64,000 nucleotides of DNA from Rhodospirillaceae bacterium. GTDB taxonomy: Bacteria; Pseudomonadota; Alphaproteobacteria; Kiloniellales; DSM-21159. The translations under genes were made by a program, and so were the position numbers. The stretch spans positions 1,302,001-1,366,000 of the forward strand of contig CP030885.1 in the NCBI GenBank assembly GCA_006969625.1, given 5' to 3'. Under the pieces are notes generated by a model. It was not told the origin of the DNA and did no database searches. It saw nothing but the letters and a program-made list of their open reading frames with translations. Of the stretch, positions 21,035 to 31,753 are shown one piece after another. How positions within the stretch are numbered: position 1 is the first letter of the stretch; every line of letters begins with the position of its first letter.

Positions 21035-22636
21035 TCACGCACACAGGCCGTGCAGGAACCAGCGTCCGCCGGCCTGGAACAGCCAGTAGCGGCGGCCGTC
21101 ACCATCCTCGACCCGGTAGTAGTCGCGGCTGCCGCCCGGTGCTCCGGCAGGGTCCGCATTGCTTGGCAGCCACCATTCCGGGCTCAGGCGCTCGGGTCCC
21201 TCGGCGCGCACCACCCGGTGCAGCAGGCGGCGCCAGCGGAACTGGGCGGGCGGCGAGTCCGGCCAGCCGGCGGTCGCCTCGATCGGCTCCGGCCGGGACA
21301 GCAGGCGCACCGGCCGCGGTGGGCGCGCCGGCCAGCGGCCAGGCCGTGCGCCGGCATGCGGCAGGGCCGGCCCGGCGGCGACGCAGCGCTCGGGCAGGTG
21401 GCTTTCGCGCGGCGCCAGGCGGTGCACCCGGGCGAAGCCGAGCCGGCCGCCCAGGCGGTCGACTAGGCGGCCGAGGTCGAGCGCGGCGTTCTGCCCAGTA
21501 GCACCCTGGCCGCCCGTGGTCGGCGCGCGCGCGGCTCCCTCGGCCAGCGTCATCTGCAGGGCGCTCAGCGGCTCGAGCGTTTCGGCCGCCAGGGTCATGG
21601 CCTCGATGCCGAAGCCGGGGTCGAGGCTCTCCAGCCGGCCGGCGAAGAGGCGCTTGAGGTGGGCCGGCTCGCGCACCGGCCGGGCGGTGCCGAGCGGCAG
21701 CCGGGCGAGGCTGCCGTCGACCCGGTAGGCGGTCAGGCAAAAGCGCCGGCCCCCGGCCTGCGCCCGCTCCAGACCGGCGCACAGGCGGCCCAGCAGGGTC
21801 TCGACGGCGCGGGCGAGGTCGTCCGGCGCGCCGATCGGCTCGCCGAAGGCCAGGCGCTCCAGGTGCGCCGGCACCGGCCGGCGCGGCGAGACCGGCTCGT
21901 CCGTCTGGCCGAGCGCTTGGCGCAGGCGGCGCGCCACCTCCGGCCCGACTCGCGGCTCCAGCGCCGCCGGCGGCAGGCCGTCGAGATCGGCCACGCGCGA
22001 CAGGCCGAGCCGGCGCAGCAGCTCGGCGCGCTCGGCCGGCAGGCGCAGGGCGGCGACCGGCAGCGGCGCCAGCGCTGCGGCCTGCTCGCCGGGCGCGACG
22101 CGGCAGACCGGCTGCGCCGCTTGGGTGGCGTAGCGCGCGACCGCCCAGGCCGCGCCCGGCGTGTCGGCCAGCCCGAGGCGCGCGCTCAGGCCGAAGCGGG
22201 AAAGCCGCGCGACCAACTCGCGGCTCAGGGCCTCCTCGCCGCCGAACAGGTGGGCGCAGCCGGTGATGTCGAGCCACAGGCCGGCCCCGCCGCCGGGCTC
22301 GCTGACCGACTCCACGGCCGTCCAGGGGGTATAGCGGGTGGACCACTCGGCCAGGCGCTCCAGCGCGGCGCGGTCGGCGGCCGGCGTCTGCTCGGCCACC
22401 TGCAGCGTCGGGCAGAGGGCGCGCGCCTCGGCCAGGGTCTGGCCGGGCGCCGCGCCGCTGCGCGCGGCGGCGACGTCGACGGCAACCAGCAGGACGCGGT
22501 TGCCCGCGTGCGCGCTCAGCGCCAGGGGGCGTTCGGTCGGCGTTCGTGCGCCGCCGGGCGGTTCAGCCGGCGCGCTCGAGCGCTGCCGTCGCTGAATCGC
22601 GAAGTTCGGCAGCCACAGCGAAATCACCCGTCGCAT
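21035..22636 (-). CDS. imuB: ImuB, catalytically inactive Y-family polymerase of the mutasome
   Basis: A 533-residue DNA polymerase IV-like protein. The N-terminus (RRVISLWLPNFAIQRR) is where true Y-family enzymes have the catalytic F-x-D; here the metal ligands are replaced, as is characteristic of ImuB. The palm region L-W-L-D-I-T-G-C-A-H-L-F-G-G and the little-finger region are recognisable. ImuB is the hub linking ImuA, DnaE2 and the beta clamp during damage-induced mutagenesis. The gene overlaps the end of imuA by 74 bases. G+C is very high even for this genome. Confidence 0.93.
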   Translation of the reverse strand: MRRVISLWLPNFAIQRRQRSSAPAEPPGGARTPTERPLALSAHAGNRVLLVAVDVAAARSGAAPGQTLAEARALCPTLQVAEQTPAADRAALERLAEWSTRYTPWTAVESVSEPGGGAGLWLDITGCAHLFGGEEALSRELVARLSRFGLSARLGLADTPGAAWAVARYATQAAQPVCRVAPGEQAAALAPLPVAALRLPAERAELLRRLGLSRVADLDGLPPAALEPRVGPEVARRLRQALGQTDEPVSPRRPVPAHLERLAFGEPIGAPDDLARAVETLLGRLCAGLERAQAGGRRFCLTAYRVDGSLARLPLGTARPVREPAHLKRLFAGRLESLDPGFGIEAMTLAAETLEPLSALQMTLAEGAARAPTTGGQGATGQNAALDLGRLVDRLGGRLGFARVHRLAPRESHLPERCVAAGPALPHAGARPGRWPARPPRPVRLLSRPEPIEATAGWPDSPPAQFRWRRLLHRVVRAEGPERLSPEWWLPSNADPAGAPGGSRDYYRVEDGDGRRYWLFQAGGRWFLHGLCA

Positions 22637-23336
22637 GGTCCCACTCCACCTCGAAGATGGCCGGCCGGCCGCCGCGGCAGCGCAGCAGCTCGACCCGCCA
22701 GACCGGGTTGCCCACCAGGCCCCTGTGCGCCTCTGCCCGGCTCGGCAGCGCGCCGACCTGCCAGCGGGTCAGGGCCGGCGTGGCGGGGCCGGCGCCGCGC
22801 CGCGCCGCGACCTGCCGGCGGTGCAGCAGCAGGCAGGGGCGCTGCACCGTCTCGGCGGCAAGCTGCAGGCGGCGGGCCGCGGTGGCGTCCAGCTCGGCCA
22901 CTTCGCCGACCACGGCGGCCAACTCGGCACAGCGCAGGCCCTCCTCCAGCGCCCAGAGAACCTCTTCGTCGCTGCCGCAGCGCGCCAGCAGCAGCCGCTC
23001 GGGCGCAACGCCGTAGGCGGGCAGGGCGGGGGCGTAGAGGTCGGCGCGTCGGGTCGCCCACAGCAGCGGACCCTCGCGCAGTCCCGTCAGGCGGCCGAGC
23101 AGCAGCAGGGCGAAGCCCAGTGCGGCGCCGTCGTCCCACTCGCTGCGCGCCGGCAGCACCTCGTGCAGCCCAGTGGCCGCCAGGCCGCCGCCGGGCAGCC
23201 GCTCGTCCAGCGCGCGGGCGCCGAGCCGGGCGACCCGATGGCCGGCGGCCGGCGCGGCCTGCTCCAGGGCGCGCACCTGCCGGCGCAGTCGCTCCATCTG
23301 CGTGCGGCGGCTGGGATAGTCTTGGCGTGCGGACAT
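22563..23336 (-). CDS. imuA: ImuA, RecA-like mutasome protein
   Basis: About 257 residues. It has the ImuA layout: L-E-Q-A near the N-terminus, G-A-R-A-L-D-E-R-L-P-G-G-G-L-A (RecA-like strand and glycine loop), L-H-E-V-L-P, then a degenerate P-loop region. It is required with ImuB and DnaE2 for SOS mutagenesis and regulates mutasome assembly with RecA. Two starts are possible: ATG 23336, preceded by a weak GGGA, or ATG 23378, which would lie only 16 bases from the LexA box. It is the first gene of the LexA-controlled unit. Confidence 0.9.
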   Translation of the reverse strand: MSARQDYPSRRTQMERLRRQVRALEQAAPAAGHRVARLGARALDERLPGGGLAATGLHEVLPARSEWDDGAALGFALLLLGRLTGLREGPLLWATRRADLYAPALPAYGVAPERLLLARCGSDEEVLWALEEGLRCAELAAVVGEVAELDATAARRLQLAAETVQRPCLLLHRRQVAARRGAGPATPALTRWQVGALPSRAEAHRGLVGNPVWRVELLRCRGGRPAIFEVEWDHATGDFAVAAELRDSATAALERAG

Positions 23337-23394
23337 GGCGGCGTCCCGTGTGCGGCGTGCGGTCTGGCGGACCGACATTTCGAGCGCGAAACGA

Positions 23395-23409
23395 GTTCCT
23401 GCAATGTTC
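23395..23409 (-). promoter_or_regulatory. LexA (SOS) box of the imuA operon
   Basis: GTTC-N7-GTTC on the plus strand (GAAC-N7-GAAC towards imuA) exactly matches the alphaproteobacterial LexA consensus. It lies 58 bases upstream of the preferred imuA start, so imuA and imuB, and probably the genes to dnaE2, should be induced by DNA damage. Confidence 0.85.
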
Positions 23410-23558
23410 TTTGTTGCCTCGATGTTCTATTTGAAGCCGGCATTCCCGTCAAGCGGCTTCGAAGAGTCCGCTCGGTAAGTCCGTCTCGAACGCTCTGGCC
23501 GTCGCTGCCCGCCATGGCCCCTGGACAGGGCCGGCTCGCCGGGGCAGCTTGCCGCGCC

Positions 23559-24008
23559 ATGAGCGATACCGAGATCAAGGATCCGGCCCTCGGCCCGATC
23601 GCGCAGCCCGGCTTCGCCGACCTGGTCGGCTACCGCCTGGTGCACTGGGACGAGACCGAGACGCACCTGGCCCTCGCCCTCGAGGCCAAGCACATGAACC
23701 GCAGCGGCGTCATGCACGGCGGCGTGCTGACCACCCTGATCGACACGGCCTGCGGCTACACCGGCTGCTACTGCCCGACGCCGGGACGGGTGCGCCGGGC
23801 GATGACGCTGCAGCTCAGTTGCCAGTTCCTGGCGCCGGGCCTGCAGGGCCGCACGCTGACCGCCTATGCGAAGAGGACCGGCGGCGGGCGCAGCGTCTTT
23901 TTCTCAACCTGCGCGGTGCGCGACGAGGGCGGCGCGCTGATCGGCCACGGCGAGGGCGTCTTCAAGTACCGCCGCGGCTCGGAAGACCCTGAGGGCGAGC
24001 CGGCCTAG
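23559..24008 (+). CDS. PaaI-family hotdog thioesterase
   Basis: A 149-residue single hotdog domain with the family signature M-N-R-S-G-V-M-H-G-G-V-L-T-T-L-I-D-T-A (HGG on the central helix). These enzymes hydrolyse acyl- or aroyl-CoA thioesters; the substrate is unknown. The ATG at 23559 is followed immediately by family-like sequence; the long open frame upstream to 22635 is antisense to imuA. It diverges from imuA and could pair functionally with the enoyl-CoA hydratase downstream, which is on the opposite strand. Confidence 0.88.
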   Translation: MSDTEIKDPALGPIAQPGFADLVGYRLVHWDETETHLALALEAKHMNRSGVMHGGVLTTLIDTACGYTGCYCPTPGRVRRAMTLQLSCQFLAPGLQGRTLTAYAKRTGGGRSVFFSTCAVRDEGGALIGHGEGVFKYRRGSEDPEGEPA

Positions 24009-24050
24009 GCCCGAACGCTCGGTCGATGCTCTGGGCCGAGGGGGCGGCAG

Positions 24051-24884
24051 TTATTCCCCCCGGAACACCGGCTTGCGCTTTTCCAGGAAGGCCTGCACGC
24101 CCTCGCGGTAGTCGGCGCTGTCGCAGGTGCTGAAGGCGCGGGCGTACTCCGCCTCGCTCAGCGGGGTGGGGTCGAGGGCGCGGGCCGAATGCAGCTTGTG
24201 CAGGCGGGCGGCGAGCGGCGCCGCACCGGCCAGGCGCTTGGCCGTGGCGGCCACCTCGGCCTCGAAGTCCGCGGGCGGGATCACCCGGTTGACCAGGCCC
24301 TTGGCGTAGGCCTCCTCGGCCTCGAAGATGCGGCCCTCCAGGAGCAGCTCGAGCGCCACGGCGCGGCTGGAGATCTGTACCAGCGGGATCATGCCCTCCC
24401 ACGGCAGCACGTGGCCGAGCCGGGCGATCGGGATGCCGAAGCGGCTGCCCTCGCGGCAGATGCGCAGGTCGCAGCACAGCGCCAGCTCCAGCCCGCCGCC
24501 GACGCAGGCCCCCTCGATCGCCGCGAGCGTGCAGTGGGGCGAATGCATCAGCCCCTCCAGCGCGGCGTGCATGTTGTCGGCATAGGCGCGCGCCGAGGCG
24601 GCGTCGTGGCGGCGTTCCTCGAACTCGGAGATGTCGGCGCCGGCCGCGAAGGCCTCGCCGCCGGCGCCGCGCACGAGGATGCAGCGCAAGTCGGGATCGG
24701 CGTTCAGCGCCGTCACGGTCTCGCCCAGGCGGGTCCAGGCGGCATGATTGAGCGCGTTGCGCCGCTCCGGTCGGTTCAGGACGATGGTGGCCACCGGCCC
24801 CTCGCGCAGCAGCAGCAGGCTGTCGTCGGGCGCGCCCTCGGGGGTGGGGTGGGCACGGTCGGCGAGGTCTTCGGCGAGCGACAT
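24051..24884 (-). CDS. Enoyl-CoA hydratase/isomerase family protein
   Basis: A 277-residue crotonase. The oxyanion-hole strands are visible as A-F-A-A-G-A-D-I-S-E-F and, later, A-C-V-G-G-G-L-E-L-A-L. The residue corresponding to Glu144 of the rat hydratase falls in L-G-H-V-L-P-W-E-G and the second Glu position is not clear, so the exact reaction (hydration, isomerisation or other) cannot be fixed. Length is normal. It ends convergent to the thioesterase gene; thiE lies 164 bases upstream on the same strand. Confidence 0.85.
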   Translation of the reverse strand: MSLAEDLADRAHPTPEGAPDDSLLLLREGPVATIVLNRPERRNALNHAAWTRLGETVTALNADPDLRCILVRGAGGEAFAAGADISEFEERRHDAASARAYADNMHAALEGLMHSPHCTLAAIEGACVGGGLELALCCDLRICREGSRFGIPIARLGHVLPWEGMIPLVQISSRAVALELLLEGRIFEAEEAYAKGLVNRVIPPADFEAEVAATAKRLAGAAPLAARLHKLHSARALDPTPLSEAEYARAFSTCDSADYREGVQAFLEKRKPVFRGE

Positions 24885-25048
24885 CGGCGTGGGTCCTCGT
24901 TGTGGCGGCGGCTTGCCACGCCCCGCCGGCGATGCAGCAAGGCGGCCCGGGGCAAGCCAATCGAGTCGGGAGCATACACGCGATGCCGCGGAACGGAAGC
25001 CGCGCTGCGCCGTTGCGCGGCTTGGCCGAATGCGCTTGAGGGGCCGGC

Positions 25049-25717
25049 CTAGCCCGACGTTGGGACCGAGGCCGCGCGCACAGCCTGCACGATCTCTCTG
25101 GTCGCCGCTTCGGGATCCTCCGCGCAGGCGATCGCCGAGACGACGGCGACACCCTGGGCGCCGGCGGCGATCACCTCCGGCGCACGCGCGGCGGTGACGC
25201 CGCCGATGCCGACCAGCGGCAGGCCGGTCACCGCCCGCACGGCGGCAAGCCCCTCCGGGCCGATCGGGGCCGGCGCGTTCGCCTTGGTCGCGGTCGCATA
25301 GACCGGGCCGACGCCCAGATGGTCGACCAGGTCTTCGGGCACGGCGCCGGCCTCTTCCGGCGTGCGCACCGAGAGCCCGAGAATCGGCACCGGCCCCAGA
25401 CGTTCGCGCACCTCGGCGACCGGCATGTCGCCCTGGCCGACGTGCACCGCGACGCGGCCGGAAGCGGCGCCCAGCGCCAGCGCCTCCTCGACCCGGTCGT
25501 TGACGACCAGCGGCACCCCGGCGCGCTCCAGCCTCGGCAGCAGCGTGCGGGCCAGGTCCAGATATTCACTGGCGGACAGGTGCTTCTCGCGGAGCTGCAC
25601 GCAGGTGGCGCCGCCCGCCAGGGCAGCGGCGACGACGGCCTCCAGCCCGTGGTGGCGGCAGTCGCCCCGGCCGACCACCAGGTAGACCGAGAGATCGAAG
25701 CGATCGCGCACGCTCAT
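25049..25717 (-). CDS. thiE: Thiamine phosphate synthase
   Basis: A 222-residue TIM barrel that joins HMP pyrophosphate and thiazole phosphate to thiamine phosphate. Diagnostic pieces are V-Q-L-R-E-K (pyrophosphate contact), V-N-D-R (aspartate metal ligand), H-V-G-Q-G-D-M, G-P-V-Y-A-T-A-T-K and G-I-G-G-V-T. It starts inside the end of thiM (ATGA overlap at 25714-25717), so the two are coupled. Control is by the TPP riboswitch upstream of the operon. Confidence 0.95.
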   Translation of the reverse strand: MSVRDRFDLSVYLVVGRGDCRHHGLEAVVAAALAGGATCVQLREKHLSASEYLDLARTLLPRLERAGVPLVVNDRVEEALALGAASGRVAVHVGQGDMPVAEVRERLGPVPILGLSVRTPEEAGAVPEDLVDHLGVGPVYATATKANAPAPIGPEGLAAVRAVTGLPLVGIGGVTAARAPEVIAAGAQGVAVVSAIACAEDPEAATREIVQAVRAASVPTSG

Positions 25718-26535
25718 GCCAGCCTCGCCATCATGTCCAGGTCGCCCGGCTGCAGGTGGTAGAGGCAGTCCAGCAGGCGCCAGCGCAGGCTGCCCGGCCC
25801 CTCGGCCAGAACGGCGGCCATCTCGCCGGCGACGCCGTAGATCGCCAGCGCATGGGCGGCGGCCAGGAAGGGGTCCTCCTCGACCGCCAGGCAGGCGCCG
25901 GTCAGGGCGGTCAGCGCGCAGCCGGCGGCGGTGATCCGCGTCAGGGTCGCCACGCCGTTGGCGCAGGTCGCCTGGCGCGTGCCGTCGGTAACCCGGTCGA
26001 CCGCGCCGGTGACCACGACCACGGCGCCGCTCCGCCGGGCCAGGTCGCCGGCGGCCTCCACCGCGGCCTCGGTACCGACGGTCGAGTCCGCCCCCTTGCC
26101 GCCGGCCCCCTCCAGCCCCGCCAGCGCCATGATCTCGGAGGCGTTGCCGCGCACCACGGTCGGCCGACAGGCCAACAGGCGCTGGGCGTTGGCGCGGCGG
26201 AAGCCCGTGGCCCCGACGGCGACCGGGTCCAGCACCCAGGGCCGGCCGGCCGCCTGCGCCGCCCGAGCCGCGGCCTCGGCCGAGTCGACCCAGTGGTGCT
26301 CCATGGTCCCCAGGTTGACGGTCAGCGCGTTGGCGATGCCGGCGAACTCGGCGGCTTCCTCGGGCGCGTGCACCATCGCCGGCGAGGCGCCCACCGCCAA
26401 CAGCGCGTTCGCCGCCAGGTCCATGGCGACGAAGTTGGTGATGTTCTGGACCAGCGGTCCCTGCGCGTGGATCGCCGCGAGGGTGGCGCCGGGACGGTCG
26501 AGCGCGGATGAGGAGGGCATGGGGGAGGAGGGCAT
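25714..26535 (-). CDS. thiM: Hydroxyethylthiazole kinase
   Basis: A 273-residue ribokinase-like enzyme phosphorylating the thiazole alcohol (THZ) for thiamine salvage. It has the ThiM N-terminus P-L-V-Q-N-I-T-N-F-V-A-M-D, L-D-P-V-A-V-G-A-T, R-G-N-A-S-E-I and the ATP-site region with A-A-G-C-A-L-T-A-L-T-G (catalytic Cys in place of the usual anion-hole residue context). The first codons (M-P-S-S-P-M-P-S-S-S) contain two possible ATG starts, 26535 and 26520. The absence of thiC, thiG or thiD in the window suggests this unit serves salvage. Confidence 0.94.
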   Translation of the reverse strand: MPSSPMPSSSALDRPGATLAAIHAQGPLVQNITNFVAMDLAANALLAVGASPAMVHAPEEAAEFAGIANALTVNLGTMEHHWVDSAEAAARAAQAAGRPWVLDPVAVGATGFRRANAQRLLACRPTVVRGNASEIMALAGLEGAGGKGADSTVGTEAAVEAAGDLARRSGAVVVVTGAVDRVTDGTRQATCANGVATLTRITAAGCALTALTGACLAVEEDPFLAAAHALAIYGVAGEMAAVLAEGPGSLRWRLLDCLYHLQPGDLDMMARLA

Positions 26536-26574
26536 GGGGAAGGTACTCCGGGGATCGAACGGGAGGACGAGGGG

Positions 26575-27666
26575 TCAGGCGCCGATCTGGGCGCCGAGCA
26601 GGGCGTGGCGGCCGACGCGCGCCCAGGGCAGCAGCGTGTCCTTGGCTGCCGCATAGGACTCGCGGATCCGGCGGTCGAGGCCGGAGGTCTGCGCCAGGTC
26701 GCTCAGCACGCCTTCGCTTTCGCGCCGGGCCGCCGCCAGCACTGCGGCCGGCCAGGCCCGAAGCTCGACCTCGGGCATCTCCTGCAGCTTGGCCAGCGCT
26801 TGCGCGTTGCGCCATTCGGCCTCGGCCGGGCCGTGGCGGTTCTCCGCCTCGCAGCAGGCGGCGACCAGCTCCTGCAGGTCGGCCGGCAGCGCGGCGTAGG
26901 CCTCGGCGTTGACCAGGGCCTCGGCGCTGCCGTTCGGCTCGTGCCAGCCGGGCCAGAGGTAGTGACCGGCGGCCTTGTGCAGGCCGAGCGCCAAATCCTG
27001 CCAGGGGCCGAGGAACTCGGCGCCGTCGATGGCTCCGCCGGACAGCGCCGCGAAGATCTCGCCCGGCGGCAGGGTCACGGGCGCCGCACCCAGGCGGCGC
27101 AGCACCTCGCCGCCGAGGCCCGGCATGCGCACGCGCAGGCCCGCCAGGTCGTCCAGCCCGGCAATCGGCCGTTTATACCAGCCGCCCATCTGGATGCCGG
27201 AGTTGCCGGCCGCAAAGGGCTTCACCCCGAAGGCGCCGTAGAGCTCGTCCCACAGCGCCTGGCCGCCGCCGGCGGTCAGCCAGGCGTCGTGTCCCTCCGG
27301 CAGCAGGCCGAAGGGGACGGCGGTGAAGTAGGGGGCGGAGGGCATCTTCCCCGCCCAGAACAGCGCCGCCGAATGGCCCATCTCGACGGTGCCGGCAGCG
27401 ACCGCGTCGAAGACCTCCAGCGCCGGCACCAGCTCGCCGGCGGCGTGCAGCTCGACCGCCAGGCGGCCGTCGGACAGGGCGGTCAGCCGCTGCGCCAGGC
27501 GGGCGGCGGTGGTTCCCGGTCCCGGGGCGTTCTTCGGCCAGGAGGTGGCCATGCGCCAGGTCCGGCGCGCGCGCGCGACGGCCGGCGCGGCAAGTGCGGG
27601 AGCGGCCAACGCGGCCGCGGCTCCGGTGGCCGTGGCGGACAGGAAGCGGCGGCGGGTGGACGGCAT
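26575..27666 (-). CDS. TRAP-type substrate-binding protein under TPP riboswitch control
   Basis: A 363-residue periplasmic binding protein of the DctP/TakP type. The N-terminus has a Tat-type signal (S-T-R-R-R-F-L-S followed by an Ala-rich hydrophobic stretch), and the mature part shows the family pattern W-R-M-A-T-S-W-P-K, G-x-L-V-P-A-L-E-V-F-D-A-V, G-W-Y-K-R-P-I and G-A-I-D-G-A-E-F-L-G-P. It is the first gene after the TPP riboswitch and precedes thiM-thiE, which suggests a thiamine precursor as ligand. The DctQ/DctM membrane subunits are not present next to it. GGAAGGAG precedes ATG 27666. Confidence 0.87.
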   Translation of the reverse strand: MPSTRRRFLSATATGAAAALAAPALAAPAVARARRTWRMATSWPKNAPGPGTTAARLAQRLTALSDGRLAVELHAAGELVPALEVFDAVAAGTVEMGHSAALFWAGKMPSAPYFTAVPFGLLPEGHDAWLTAGGGQALWDELYGAFGVKPFAAGNSGIQMGGWYKRPIAGLDDLAGLRVRMPGLGGEVLRRLGAAPVTLPPGEIFAALSGGAIDGAEFLGPWQDLALGLHKAAGHYLWPGWHEPNGSAEALVNAEAYAALPADLQELVAACCEAENRHGPAEAEWRNAQALAKLQEMPEVELRAWPAAVLAAARRESEGVLSDLAQTSGLDRRIRESYAAAKDTLLPWARVGRHALLGAQIGA

Positions 27667-27718
27667 CTCGGCTCCTTCCCCAGCGGGTGGAGACCGTCGA
27701 CGCGATACGGCGGGCAGA

Positions 27719-27740
27719 GCCGGATCGGAAGAGATCCGGC
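27719..27740 (-). promoter_or_regulatory. Hairpin between TPP aptamer and first gene
   Basis: A perfect 8-bp stem (GCCGGATC pairing with GATCCGGC, 6-base loop) lies 12 bases downstream of the aptamer in the direction of transcription. No T-run follows, so a simple terminator is unlikely; it may be part of the expression platform. Confidence 0.35.
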
Positions 27741-27751
27741 GGCGTCGGCGG

Positions 27752-27835
27752 CTCCCTGCGCTGGCATGATCCAGGTCAGGTTCGGCGGGTGTGATCTCAG
27801 CCCCGGACGCGGCAGGCCGCGCACCGGGACACCCC
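27752..27835 (-). promoter_or_regulatory. TPP riboswitch (THI element)
   Basis: Read on the minus strand, the segment begins GGGGTGTCCCGGTGC, contains CTGAGA (27795-27800), and continues with ACCTGACCTGGATCATGCC and AGCGCAGGGAG. These are the conserved pieces of the thi-box aptamer that binds thiamine pyrophosphate. It precedes the TRAP binding protein, thiM and thiE and should shut the unit off when TPP is plentiful. Confidence 0.95.
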
Positions 27836-27958
27836 GGGCCGTGCAAGTGCCCACGAAGATGGACCTTTCGCGCGCCGCTGTGAAGGGGTGCGTTGCCAGG
27901 GCGCAAGTCTTGCGGCTATGACCCTGGCGCAGTTCCGACCGCGAGAGGCCAGTCCGAT

Positions 27959-28615
27959 ATGAGCGCCGCCGACACCGCCCGCACCACCGCCGACATCCTG
28001 CTGGAGATTGAGGCGGTGCTGTTCCGGCCGGACGAGCCCTTCACCTTCACCTCGGGCCGCAAGAGCCCCGTCTACGTCGACTGCCGGAAGATCATCTCCT
28101 TCCCGCGGGCCCGCGCCAAGCTGATGGACCTGGCGGTCGAGCGGTTGTGCGAGGCGGTGGGCTACGAGTCGATCGACGTGATCGCCGGCGGCGAGACGGC
28201 CGGCATCCCCTTCGCCGCCTGGATCGCCGAACGGCTCGGCCTGCCGATGGTCTATGTCCGCAAGAAGCCGAAAGGCTTCGGCCGCAACGCGCAGATCGAG
28301 GGGGTTTTCTCCGAGGGTGCGCGCGCCGTCCTGGTGGAGGACCTGGCCACCGACGGCGGCTCCAAGCTGGCCTTCGTCGAGGCCCTGCGCACGGCTGGGG
28401 CGCAGGTCGCCCACAGCTTCGTCGTCTTCCACTACGGCATCTTCCCGGAGGGCATCGCCAAGCTTAAGGCCGAGGGTGTCGAGTTGCACGGCCTCTGCAC
28501 CTGGCACGATGCGCTCGGCGCCGCGGAGGCCGCCGGCTACTTGAGCGGCGAAGGGTTGGCACAGGTTCGCGCCTTTCTGTCCGACCCCGAAGGCTGGCAG
28601 GCGCGCCAGGGCTGA
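27959..28615 (+). CDS. pyrE: Orotate phosphoribosyltransferase
   Basis: A 218-residue type I phosphoribosyltransferase converting orotate and PRPP to OMP in pyrimidine synthesis. The orotate-side motif F-T-S-G-R-K-S-P-V-Y-V-D, the flexible loop R-K-K-P-K-G-F-G and the PRPP loop V-L-V-E-D-L-A-T-D-G-G-S are all present. ATG 27959 (MSAADTART) fits the family; longer in-frame starts are unlikely. It diverges from the riboswitch unit and has no pyrimidine genes beside it. Confidence 0.95.
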   Translation: MSAADTARTTADILLEIEAVLFRPDEPFTFTSGRKSPVYVDCRKIISFPRARAKLMDLAVERLCEAVGYESIDVIAGGETAGIPFAAWIAERLGLPMVYVRKKPKGFGRNAQIEGVFSEGARAVLVEDLATDGGSKLAFVEALRTAGAQVAHSFVVFHYGIFPEGIAKLKAEGVELHGLCTWHDALGAAEAAGYLSGEGLAQVRAFLSDPEGWQARQG

Positions 28616-28796
28616 GTGCGGCAGATCGGACGACGCGCAGCCGAGGCCTGCTTAGCGCCGGTTGAAGGCCCAACCGCAAACATGCTATCGCATGCATTTT
28701 CCGCTGTGTGGCGCAGCGGCGTTAAGGAATGCTCAATGCCAACGCATGCACCTTAGCAGCGCCAAATCATAAGAGTTTACGGCCGAAGGTTGTGGG

Positions 28797-31399
<2,603 letters not shown>

Positions 31400-31406
<7 letters not shown>

Positions 31407-31545
31407 AGCAGGATCGTCTTGGATGGAATCGCTTTGGCGATCCCATGCAAGACGTGAATCCTGTTCTATTCATAGAGTTAGAGAGCGATTCACGTCACTG
31501 GTGGAAACGGATCCGCTTCCACCAGTGACGATCGCGCTCTAGGCG
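31400..31545. repeat. 146-base palindromic intergenic element with terminal inverted repeats
   Basis: The ends are CGCCTAGAGCAGGATCGTC (31400-31418) and its near-perfect complement at 31527-31545 (2 mismatches in 19). Inside are a perfect 10-base inverted repeat (GACGTGAATC at 31451-31460, complement at 31487-31496) and a 38-base almost perfect palindrome (31493-31530, one mismatched pair) that could fold into a long hairpin. The left end supplies the TAG stop codon of the histidine kinase. It resembles the short CTAGAGC...GCTCTAG palindromic repeats scattered through alphaproteobacterial genomes; no second copy was noticed here. Confidence 0.7.
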
Positions 31546-31593
31546 GGTGAGGCGACGCTGCGGGGCACGGCTTGCCGGCGCGGCCTGCTCGGC

Positions 31594-31607
31594 TTGACCC
31601 AAATCAT
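31594..31607 (+). promoter_or_regulatory. Possible FNR/FixK-type box upstream of the universal stress protein gene
   Basis: TTGACCCAAATCAT matches TTGAY-N4-RTCAA at all but the last base. No convincing -10 lies at the matching distance (TTTGCT at 31630-31635 is poor). Universal stress proteins are frequent FNR/FixK targets. Confidence 0.35.
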
Positions 31608-31650
31608 ATCGCCAATTCTCCGCTAAGGCTTTGCTTCCGGACGGATAATC

Positions 31651-31683
31651 CGCCGGGTGCCAGCCCCGACGAGGCACCCGGCG
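31651..31683 (+). promoter_or_regulatory. Stem-loop in the leader of the universal stress protein gene
   Basis: A perfect 11-bp inverted repeat (CGCCGGGTGCC and its complement, 11-base loop) without a following T-run. It lies 70 bases before the start codon and may be an mRNA-stabilising or regulatory leader structure. Apart from this, the box at 31594 and the repeat element, the 347-base gap holds nothing recognisable. Confidence 0.35.
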
Positions 31684-31753
31684 CCGACGCCCGCCGCGAC
31701 TGTGGGCGGATCGCCGTCGGCGACAAACGGGGGCGGGGAAGGAGCCTGAACCG

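Noticed and set aside
23424..23427. A further GTTC near the LexA box as a second SOS box
   Set aside because: The spacing to the neighbouring GTTC is 14 bases, not 7, so it does not fit the consensus.
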